From CAZPRQ01 sp964589415 (GTDB lineage Bacteria > Patescibacteriota > Doudnabacteria > UBA920): 5,112 bases of DNA. Position 1 is the first letter of the stretch, and each line of letters starts with the position of its first letter. Location of the stretch: positions 1 to 5,112 of the forward strand of contig CAZPRQ010000063.1 in NCBI GenBank assembly GCA_964589415.1, read 5' to 3'. The notes under the pieces were generated by a model, which worked only from the letters and a program-made list of their open reading frames with translations, had not been told where the DNA came from and did not search any database. A program made the position numbers and the translations under genes. Of this stretch, positions 1 to 5,112 are shown in pieces.

Positions 1-1
1 T

Positions 2-88
2 GTGGGGGTCAAAACAGCGACCCAAATGCTAAAAGACGGCGACCTGGTGGAAGTGGACGCGAATACGGGAATTGTGAAGAAGTTATAA
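2..88 (+). CDS. C-terminal end of a PEP-utilising-enzyme mobile-domain protein (partial, 5' end outside window)
   Basis: Only the last 28 codons and the TAA stop are present; position 1 is the third base of the preceding codon. The peptide reads VGVKTATQMLKDGDLVEVD and then ANTGIVKKL. This lines up with the end of the complete protein at 2309-3703 (VRTHHASKVFKDGNLVEVD then ANNGMVRKI). It also resembles the last visible residues of the protein at 3709-5112 (IGTKIATK). In the PEP-utilisers mobile-domain family this segment follows the phosphohistidine motif and forms the last strands of the swivelling domain (dGdxVxVdaxxGxV). The catalytic histidine and everything N-terminal lie upstream of the window, so the length and other domains of this protein are unknown. 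It is probably another member of the same paralogue set, in the same orientation. It converges on the minus-strand gene ending at 164. Confidence 0.8.
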   Translation: MGVKTATQMLKDGDLVEVDANTGIVKKL

Positions 89-101
89 ATACAATTTTGA
101 C

Positions 102-132
102 AAAATAAAAAGCCAGACATGACAGTCTAGCT
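102..132 (-). terminator. Rho-independent terminator of the secreted DUF4434-like gene
   Basis: Read on the minus strand, arm AGCTAGAC (132-125), loop TGTCAT and arm GTCTGGCT (118-111) form an 8-bp stem that is fully paired if one U-G wobble is allowed. It is followed directly by TTTTTATTT (110-102). It begins 32 nt past the TAA stop of the minus-strand gene. Read on the plus strand, the same stem has a C-A mismatch and no T-tract, so it should mainly serve the minus-strand gene. The stem is only moderately stable, which limits confidence. Confidence 0.65.
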
Positions 133-163
133 AGTTTGCGCACAGCAGCGCTTTTGAGTTACC

Positions 164-2119
164 TTACCAATTTCTTGGCAGGTAGTCTACGTCTACCACG
201 TACTCACTCTCCCCCCTTAAAATAATGTTTCCCGGCCCTTCAGTGAGGAGTACCACCCAATACGCCCCCGGAAGTTCGGGCATTTTAAACCTGTAGGAAT
301 TGTTGCCGTTAGCAGTTACAGCGCCTTTAGTAATTATGTGCTGACCGCAAATCTGCCCACAAAAACCTGCTGACAGCGGAAGCCTGTAAATGCCTCCCCA
401 CTGTACGCTCATTAGAACGATCCAGGTATTTGCTTGCGTTAACGGCCCATCATAATTCCACGTTACTTCCACAGTTTGCCCGATTGTCCAATTCTGCTTC
501 CCTAACTCGGGGAGCTTTATTTCGGGCTTGGAATAAACAGGGTTGCGCTGGGAGTAAAATTCCACTTCTCCCAACAAATACCAGCCGGCAGACTGCATGG
601 GAAGGCTTAGTTTGAAATACCTAGCTCGCGCGTGAATGTTAAACACATCCCACGCGGCGGTAAAACTGTCATCTTCCCTGGCGAACTCTCTGGAATCCTG
701 GCGCACTTCAACCCAGGTTATTTTGTCGTGCGAAGCATAAACAGCAGCCTTACTGGACACCTTACCGCTGGGACTTCCGCCTACCCGGTGCATTACACGA
801 ATCTGCCCCACGGTTTGCGTGGAGCCAAGATCAAAAACTACAGAAAACTCTGGGTTGGCGGTGCTTGTGTAAAACCCAGCGACAGCCTCGGGGCCAAATT
901 CATTGTCCCATGACAAGTCGCCGGTCTTTGCCCCAACACCCCTTCCGTTAATCAGTTTACGACCATAGGGATCGGCAAAAGTTGGAAACGGCTCGGCACC
1001 GACATACTGGTAGTTGGAAACCTGGAGCAGGTTTAGAAGCGGCACGCGGGAATCGTATTTAGCCAAATACTGGGCCGCGAGGCGCGAGGCCGCAACAGGC
1101 TCATACGTGGCTACGTCGCTCATGTAACCAAAATCCGACATGCATATTCCTTGCGCGTGAGGTTTGATTGCCAAAATCTGCTCGGCAATCCTGCCAATTT
1201 CAGCCGGGCGAAACGCGTGCGGAGGACGAATTATAGAACCGGGGTTTACGTTCAGGTCGTTATAGTAGAGCTGAACCATGCCCCAAAATTCCGATCCTCT
1301 CATGCGCGCTCCGGAACCGGCCTGTTCCATATACTGCGAAAGTTCGCTTAGTGGGACAGTCCCTGTGCCAATGCCGTCTTGCAGCAAAACTAAATCGAAC
1401 GGAGCCAATTCCACAAGCGCATTCATAGCGCTGCCGGTTTCAAGCGGAGTTAATCCTTCCATACCCTCTTCCGCGTTGGCATACTTGTTAAAGGCCGTCG
1501 AAACGGACGACACCAGTTGCTTACCGGTTTCTCTGCCCAGCTGTCGAATGTCTATGACGAACTCGGAAGCTACAATATTACCGGGATATGTTTTACCGTT
1601 TTTTTTGTAATCCCAAATCCGGTTAAGCCATAGCGGAATGGAAAAGTTGGCGCCAACCAGAGACTTTTGGAATTTGTACCTTGAAATAATTTCACGGTAC
1701 ATTTTCCTGTTCATCTCCCTCAAATCGCCGGATTCCGGCATACTTGTCCAATTTCCACGCGATTCCAAAGAATCTATGTGGACATGCATGTCTCGCTCGC
1801 TGGCTAACTGCAAAAGCCATCCCAGCAAGTCCCGGTTTCCGCCCGAAGCAGAATAAACAGAAGGGTAGGCCGGGTTCTCAATTTGGGTTCCGGACTCAGA
1901 CAATTTTCCTACCGAACCCAGTATAACTTTAGTTACCCCGAGAACCCTAAGTTTCTCAAATTCACGCTTCCAACCCGAGTCGGAAAGTTGGCGATCAACT
2001 CTTAAATATGCCGCCCCCATTGGGAGCAAAGTACTGCCGGTCCTACCAGGAACCAACATTCCCCCTTCGGGCATTCCAAATACAGCTGTAGATAATGCCA
2101 ACAAAAAAAACACTAACAT
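164..2119 (-). CDS. Secreted DUF4434-like putative glycoside hydrolase with F5/8 type C-like and C-terminal beta-sandwich domains
   Basis: Complete gene of 651 residues from the ATG at 2119. A TTG six codons upstream (2137) is possible, but an AAGGAAG Shine-Dalgarno sits 8 nt before the ATG. Residues 1-15 (MLVFFLLALSTAVFG) are a short hydrophobic signal peptide; the basic n-region is missing unless the TTG start is used. Residues about 28-360 resemble the DUF4434 TIM-barrel family. The visible matches are a WKREFEKLRVLGVTKVIL opening strand/helix (50-67), a QDG motif after a hydrophobic strand (247-249), a later FW strand (278-279) and a DFGYMS strand end (329-334). DUF4434 members are predicted to act on carbohydrates, but the substrate is unknown. 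Residues about 385-523 look like an F5/8 type C (discoidin) domain, with a strand FSVVFDLGS, then ITWVEVR, RARYFKLSL and LLGEVEFYS; this fold usually binds glycans. Residues about 530-645 form a beta-sandwich with an NWTIGQTVEVTW opening, like Kre9/KNH or Ig-like surface modules, and contain CGQIC (Cys587, Cys591). No membrane anchor or LPXTG follows, so release outside the cell is likely. G+C is clearly higher than in the downstream genes. The domain calls come from reading motifs and were not searched. Confidence 0.8.
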   Translation of the reverse strand: MLVFFLLALSTAVFGMPEGGMLVPGRTGSTLLPMGAAYLRVDRQLSDSGWKREFEKLRVLGVTKVILGSVGKLSESGTQIENPAYPSVYSASGGNRDLLGWLLQLASERDMHVHIDSLESRGNWTSMPESGDLREMNRKMYREIISRYKFQKSLVGANFSIPLWLNRIWDYKKNGKTYPGNIVASEFVIDIRQLGRETGKQLVSSVSTAFNKYANAEEGMEGLTPLETGSAMNALVELAPFDLVLLQDGIGTGTVPLSELSQYMEQAGSGARMRGSEFWGMVQLYYNDLNVNPGSIIRPPHAFRPAEIGRIAEQILAIKPHAQGICMSDFGYMSDVATYEPVAASRLAAQYLAKYDSRVPLLNLLQVSNYQYVGAEPFPTFADPYGRKLINGRGVGAKTGDLSWDNEFGPEAVAGFYTSTANPEFSVVFDLGSTQTVGQIRVMHRVGGSPSGKVSSKAAVYASHDKITWVEVRQDSREFAREDDSFTAAWDVFNIHARARYFKLSLPMQSAGWYLLGEVEFYSQRNPVYSKPEIKLPELGKQNWTIGQTVEVTWNYDGPLTQANTWIVLMSVQWGGIYRLPLSAGFCGQICGQHIITKGAVTANGNNSYRFKMPELPGAYWVVLLTEGPGNIILRGESEYVVDVDYLPRNW

Positions 2120-2127
2120 TTTATTTT

Positions 2128-2134
2128 CTTCCTT
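2128..2134 (-). promoter_or_regulatory. Shine-Dalgarno site deciding the ATG start of the secreted protein gene
   Basis: On the minus strand AAGGAAG lies 8 nt upstream of the ATG at 2119-2117. The site overlaps the codons just after the alternative TTG start at 2137, and no purine-rich site precedes that TTG. This favours the ATG. The TTG form would add MKEENK in front of the hydrophobic core, giving a more usual charged signal-peptide n-region, so it cannot be excluded. Confidence 0.6.
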
Positions 2135-2147
2135 CAAGTTGTAAATT

Positions 2148-2165
2148 TTCAGCCAAGTGGCTGAA
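2148..2165 (-). repeat. Perfect 8-bp inverted repeat in the leader of the secreted protein gene
   Basis: TTCAGCCA and TGGCTGAA are perfect reverse complements separated by 2 nt (AG). On the minus strand the repeat lies 13 nt upstream of the Shine-Dalgarno site and inside the roughly 107-nt leader predicted from the promoter at 2233-2261. There is no T-run after it in either direction, so it is not a simple terminator. As RNA, the 2-nt loop would force the closing pairs open and leave about 7 bp. As DNA it could be a dyad for a dimeric regulator. Both roles are inferred. Confidence 0.5.
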
Positions 2166-2214
2166 TTTAAGGCCGCAACAACGTGCGAACCTGTGCATGC
2201 TTAATATAAAGATC

Positions 2215-2236
2215 AAATAAACATGACCGTTTATTT
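2215..2236. repeat. Perfect inverted repeat overlapping the minus-strand promoter -10 (possible operator)
   Basis: AAATAAAC (2215-2222) and GTTTATTT (2229-2236) are perfect 8-bp reverse complements around a 6-nt centre, ATGACC. The right arm covers part of the proposed minus-strand -10 (2233-2238), and the left arm lies at or just past the expected start of transcription. A second, smaller dyad, GTTTA-TT-TAAAC (2229-2240), overlaps the right arm. Arm length, spacing and position fit a repressor operator, but the arms are A+T-rich and could arise by chance in this background. Confidence 0.4.
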
Positions 2237-2261
2237 AAACAGATTTATAGTGGTTTGTCAA
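2233..2261 (-). promoter_or_regulatory. Probable sigma70-type promoter for the secreted protein gene
   Basis: On the minus strand there is a perfect TTGACA -35 (2261-2256), a 17-nt spacer and TTAAAT as -10 (2238-2233; four of six consensus positions). Transcription would start near 2226 and give a leader of about 107 nt before the ATG at 2119. The -35 is the strongest promoter-like hexamer in the region. A TATATT farther downstream (2208-2203) has no acceptable -35 at the right distance. Confidence 0.5.
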
Positions 2262-2282
2262 CATTAAAAACTTTGCTTTTTC

Positions 2283-2291
2283 TGCTAAAAT
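2283..2291 (+). promoter_or_regulatory. Possible extended -10 element for the mobile-domain gene pair
   Basis: TGCTAAAAT is an extended -10 (TGnTAAAAT) with five of six matches to TATAAT. No convincing -35 lies 17 nt upstream (ATTAAA at 2263-2268). A TTGTCA at 2255-2260 is 25 nt away, too far to pair with it. Transcription would begin near 2298, leaving a leader of only about 10 nt before the ATG at 2309. That agrees with the lack of a Shine-Dalgarno site there. Confidence 0.35.
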
Positions 2292-2308
2292 TAGAATAAC
2301 TAAGCAAA

Positions 2309-3703
2309 ATGTTAACAATCAGCTTGAAAAGACGCTACCTAAAACTTTTTTCCCGGGAATTTTCGGTTCAATACAGCGAAATGAATATTGAATGCGTATT
2401 CCCAAAATACATACAACACATACCTGCCTGGAAAGGAGAACTTTTTATTGTGCCCGAAAATGGCAAAGTTACCACCTGCATGGACCGGAAGGCTTGGAAA
2501 AACTACGTCAAAATTATAATAAAAAGGTTTGGAAATAAAAAAGGCTTTAAAAATTTTTACCGCAATTTCCACAAATACGGTAACAACGTGTTTGCCATAA
2601 CAGAAGCCTTGGGTAAACAAGACTTTTCTGCTTTTTCCAACCGTCAATTATGCGAAGCCTACAAAAAATTCAGAAATGCCTGGACAGTATATATGTGTTA
2701 TTTGTGGATAGGCTGGATACTAAACGACATTATAGCGGACAAAGCTCAAACTATTTTGAAAAAGAAAGGATTATTACTCCCTTCATATAACCACATTGTA
2801 AACGGCTTATGCTCCCCCATTAAACGTGTGGGGGTTTTGGCACTGCAAAACGAACTGTCTAAATACAAAAGCCGGAAACTAAAAAGCTTGCCTAAGCAAG
2901 CGCTTGTTAAATTGACCAAAAAATACGCTTGGCTGCCGTGCATGGATTTTCATAATAACCCCTGGACGAAAAAAAATATTCAAGAATTTTACCTTAAACT
3001 TGAAGATTTAAAAACGCAACTTTCTTTTGCCAAAGCCGCGGCCCTGGCCAATTTGAGTTCCCAGGAAATTGGCTTTTTTAACCAATTAAGAACCGTTGCC
3101 TACATTAAAGACATGAGGGATGTGTACAGACGGAAGAGCGCGTGCAACATAATACCGCTGTTTAATGAAATTGCAAAACACACAGGCTCTACGCGGCACC
3201 AGATTGCCTATTGCACCTACGGCGAAATAGAGAAGGCTTTAATCCAGCACGCTAAACTTCCGCTTAAATTGGCTAACTTGCGCATACAAGGCTATGTTAT
3301 GTACATAAAAGAAAAAAATATGCATTTTTCGGTCAAATCAAAGGACATAAAAACCTATACAAATAAAATTTCCGGGCCAAAAAATTCGGTCCTAAAAGGC
3401 ATGGTAGCCAACCCTGGCAAAGCAACGGGCAAAGCGGTAATAGTTAAAAACTCAAAAGATTTTGCCAAAATGCGAACAGGAAATATTCTAATTGCCGTTA
3501 CCACGCATCCGGAATTTGTCCCAGTCATGCAAAAAGCGTCCGCGATAGTTACGGACGAAGGCGGTATAACCTCGCACGCGGCCATTGTCTCCCGGGAACT
3601 AGGCATTCCATGCGTGGTCCGCACCCACCACGCGAGCAAAGTCTTTAAAGATGGTAATTTGGTGGAGGTAGATGCAAATAACGGTATGGTAAGAAAAATA
3701 TAG
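2309..3703 (+). CDS. Stand-alone PEP-utilising-enzyme mobile-domain protein (phosphohistidine swivelling domain), function unknown
   Basis: Complete protein of 464 residues. Residues about 361-464 are a PEP-utilisers mobile domain: LKGMVANPGKATGKAVIVKN (362-381), a TTHPEFVPVMQKASAIVTD strand-helix-strand, and then the active-site block T415-V436 with GGITSHAA. By homology with PEP synthase, PPDK and enzyme I, His423 is the residue that is phosphorylated and carries phosphate between two active sites. Residues 1-360 are mostly helical. They include an LFSREFS segment near the start (14-20), an aromatic-rich helix (about 125-140), KYAWLPCMDFHNNPW (205-219) and a helical block with RTVAYIKDMRDVYRRKS and YCTYGEIEKAL (261-311). 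The last resembles the linker region of other mobile-domain proteins. No ATP-grasp nucleotide-binding domain and no PEP-binding TIM barrel are present; PEP synthase is about 790 residues. No signal peptide is evident, so it is probably cytoplasmic. A TAA at 2297-2299 blocks any earlier start, and no Shine-Dalgarno precedes the ATG. The glycine usual just after the active-site block is Arg438. The phosphoryl donor, acceptor and pathway are unknown. Confidence 0.88.
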   Translation: MLTISLKRRYLKLFSREFSVQYSEMNIECVFPKYIQHIPAWKGELFIVPENGKVTTCMDRKAWKNYVKIIIKRFGNKKGFKNFYRNFHKYGNNVFAITEALGKQDFSAFSNRQLCEAYKKFRNAWTVYMCYLWIGWILNDIIADKAQTILKKKGLLLPSYNHIVNGLCSPIKRVGVLALQNELSKYKSRKLKSLPKQALVKLTKKYAWLPCMDFHNNPWTKKNIQEFYLKLEDLKTQLSFAKAAALANLSSQEIGFFNQLRTVAYIKDMRDVYRRKSACNIIPLFNEIAKHTGSTRHQIAYCTYGEIEKALIQHAKLPLKLANLRIQGYVMYIKEKNMHFSVKSKDIKTYTNKISGPKNSVLKGMVANPGKATGKAVIVKNSKDFAKMRTGNILIAVTTHPEFVPVMQKASAIVTDEGGITSHAAIVSRELGIPCVVRTHHASKVFKDGNLVEVDANNGMVRKI

Positions 3704-3708
3704 TTTGT

Positions 3709-5112
3709 ATGCGGCAAGCACTATTAGCCAAACAATTTATAAAAGAGTCAAAAAATCAGGAAATCTCTCCCGCGCTCTTTAACTCCGCGGTACCCATACA
3801 AACTTCCGGCTGGAACCGCGATGTATATTTTAACCCATATTACAAAACCCGCCTACCCTACCCGACCTTTTTAAGCATGAAAGGTAAGGAGGGGGCTTTA
3901 TTTTATTGCATAGATAAAACGCGTATACTGGGAGAGGAGATTTTTAACAATTTTATAAAAAATCCCGCCGTACTTGGTAATATATCGTCAGACTATGAAA
4001 CTTTCAGTAAAAAAATACACCAGCTTTACACTCAAACAACGGAAAAAAATATTCTTGCTTCTTCTGAGAAAACTCTCGCCAAAAGAATAAAAAATGCAAT
4101 AAACCAAATGTGGAAGCTCAATGCCCGCTTATTTTTTACCATTCCAATCGAAGAAGAACTCTTGGCAAAAATCATCAGCGTAAATAAAATTGACATCCCC
4201 TTAAACAGGCTAAAGGCGCTATGGCAAACGGTTATGCGGTACGGAGGAAATTCTTTTGAAACCAGACGAAAAATAAATTTTGCCGAATATATTAAAGAAG
4301 GCCTCTCGGCAGAAAATTTAGCCGAACCCTTAAGCTACTACTATACAAATTATAATACATACTGCAACAAAAATACCGCGTTAGGACGTTTAAAAAACGA
4401 TTACGCGGAAATACTCACGCCCAAAAAAGCCAATACGTATTTGCTCCAACAACAAAGATTACAAAAAAACAATAACTACAGATTAAAAAAAGCCATAACA
4501 AAATTTTCAAAACAGGAAAAACAAATTGTAAATTTTCTAATTGCCGCCATACAGTTACGGGACCGCAGAAAAGATGATATTGCAAAAACATGCGCCATTG
4601 TATATAAAATAGGCTCCAAATACTTTAAACAGGCAAATGTTCCATTTCGGCTAATTTATTTTTGCACTTTGCCGGAATTACTGAAAGGCCCAAAATACGT
4701 CGGTAAAATTTTTCCCGTACTTCGCAAAAGAATTAAAGGCGTTAGCATATTAGTCAAGGATTCAGGCGCATTAGTTATCCAGAATAATTACCACAAGCAA
4801 AACTTAAAATTGCTTGAACAAAACATGATCGCAAACCACAAGGACCGGGGGAACAAAATTATTCAAGGACAAATGGCAAATCCCGGCAAGGCAAAAGGCG
4901 TTGTCAGTGTGGTAAAAAGCCTGTTTACCGACGGTAAAAAATTTAAGCCTGGCAGCATATTGGTTACCGGAATGACCAGGCCGGAATATATTTATATAAT
5001 GAAGCAGGCCGCGGCAATAATAACCGACGAAGGCGGCATAACCTCCCACGCGGCCATAGTCTCCCGTGAACTTGGCATCCCTTGCGTTATAGGTACCAAA
5101 ATAGCGACTAAA
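3709..5112 (+). CDS. Second stand-alone PEP-utilising-enzyme mobile-domain protein, divergent paralogue (partial, 3' end outside window)
   Basis: The frame is open from the ATG at 3709 to the window edge: 468 codons with no stop. By comparison with the 464-residue neighbour, about 20 residues should be missing. The ATG is the only usable start, since an in-frame TAA at 3679-3681 lies upstream with no GTG or TTG between. It begins 5 nt after the TAG of the upstream gene and has no clear Shine-Dalgarno, so translation is probably coupled. Residues about 385-468 are the mobile domain: IIQGQMANPGKAKGVVSVVK (384-403), RPEYIYIMKQAAAIITD, and an active-site block (439-460) identical to the neighbour's, with His447 as the expected phosphohistidine; IGTKIATK follows. 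The N-terminal 380 residues are helical and lysine/asparagine-rich and match the neighbour only in outline. ALFYCIDKTRIL (63-74) parallels ELFIVPENGKV; IVNFLIAAIQLRDRRKDD (273-290) parallels FFNQLRTVAYIKDMRD; IYFCTLPELLKG (316-327) parallels IAYCTYGEIEKA. The KYAWLPCMDFHNNPW motif has become RYGGNSFETRRKINF. No ATP-grasp or PEP-barrel domain and no signal peptide are seen. The fast-diverging N-terminus suggests a different partner or substrate. Confidence 0.85.
   Translation, partial: MRQALLAKQFIKESKNQEISPALFNSAVPIQTSGWNRDVYFNPYYKTRLPYPTFLSMKGKEGALFYCIDKTRILGEEIFNNFIKNPAVLGNISSDYETFSKKIHQLYTQTTEKNILASSEKTLAKRIKNAINQMWKLNARLFFTIPIEEELLAKIISVNKIDIPLNRLKALWQTVMRYGGNSFETRRKINFAEYIKEGLSAENLAEPLSYYYTNYNTYCNKNTALGRLKNDYAEILTPKKANTYLLQQQRLQKNNNYRLKKAITKFSKQEKQIVNFLIAAIQLRDRRKDDIAKTCAIVYKIGSKYFKQANVPFRLIYFCTLPELLKGPKYVGKIFPVLRKRIKGVSILVKDSGALVIQNNYHKQNLKLLEQNMIANHKDRGNKIIQGQMANPGKAKGVVSVVKSLFTDGKKFKPGSILVTGMTRPEYIYIMKQAAAIITDEGGITSHAAIVSRELGIPCVIGTKIATK

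Noticed and set aside
97..125. Perfect TTGACA hexamer on the plus strand (97-102)
   Set aside because: The position 17-18 nt downstream has no -10-like sequence, and no plus-strand gene follows. The A-rich stretch is better explained as the complement of the minus-strand terminator U-tract.
138..155. GCGC-ACAGCA-GCGC hairpin followed by TTTT, as a terminator of the plus-strand gene ending at 88
   Set aside because: The stem is only 4 bp and the T-run only 4, so it is too weak to call on its own.
430..1926. Several plus-strand open frames of 60-110 codons opposite the secreted protein gene
   Set aside because: They lie wholly inside the 651-residue gene, overlap one another, show no family motifs and lack convincing ribosome binding sites. 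They are antisense shadows.
1599..2110. Two 8-nt homopolymer runs in the secreted protein gene (T8 at 1599-1606, A8 at 2103-2110, the latter in the signal-peptide codons) as phase-variation tracts
   Set aside because: Runs of eight are short for slippage control and similar A-runs occur elsewhere (e.g. 2969-2976). The frame is intact in this sequence.
3682..3711. Frameshift joining the two mobile-domain genes into one protein
   Set aside because: The first protein ends at the natural C-terminus of the mobile domain, matching the tail at 2-88, and the second begins with its own complete N-terminal region. They are separate genes.
2339..3717. Minus-strand open frames opposite the first complete mobile-domain gene, and one at 4804-5049 opposite the second
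   Set aside because: Each is antisense to a gene with clear conserved motifs and has no recognisable domain or upstream signal.

Overview
The window looks like a stretch of a small-genome, A+T-leaning bacterium. The best guess is a member of the Candidate Phyla Radiation (Patescibacteria). That guess rests on several roughly 460-residue, lysine-rich proteins that carry a lone PEP-utilising-enzyme mobile (phosphohistidine swivelling) domain, a type I associate with those lineages. It is an inference, since no rRNA or other marker gene is present. The standard bacterial code fits: the three visible stops are TAA, TAA and TAG, and no in-frame TGA is needed.

Layout: (1) Positions 2-88 hold the last 28 codons of a plus-strand gene whose tail matches the C-terminus of the mobile-domain protein downstream. 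(2) Positions 164-2119 hold a complete minus-strand gene for a secreted, three-part protein: signal peptide, DUF4434-like TIM-barrel (putative glycoside hydrolase), F5/8 type C-like (discoidin) domain, and a C-terminal beta-sandwich domain. It converges on the first gene and has its own hairpin-plus-U-tract terminator at 102-132. (3) Positions 2120-2308 form a compact divergent control region with a good minus-strand promoter, two perfect inverted repeats, a Shine-Dalgarno site and a weaker plus-strand -10. (4) Positions 2309-3703 and 3709-5112 hold two plus-strand paralogues, 5 nt apart and probably co-transcribed. Each has a helical N-terminal part of about 360-385 residues followed by the mobile domain with the active-site histidine motif. 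The second runs off the window.

Working picture: the window is part of an array of at least three same-strand paralogues of a stand-alone phosphohistidine-domain protein. None of the visible parts has the ATP-grasp or PEP-binding barrel that normally accompanies this domain in PEP synthase, PPDK or enzyme I. A self-contained, higher-G+C secreted carbohydrate-active-like gene sits inside the array in the opposite orientation. The biochemical role of the paralogues cannot be read from the sequence, and any functional link to the secreted protein is only by position. No tRNA, rRNA, CRISPR array, insertion sequence or other mobile element was seen.
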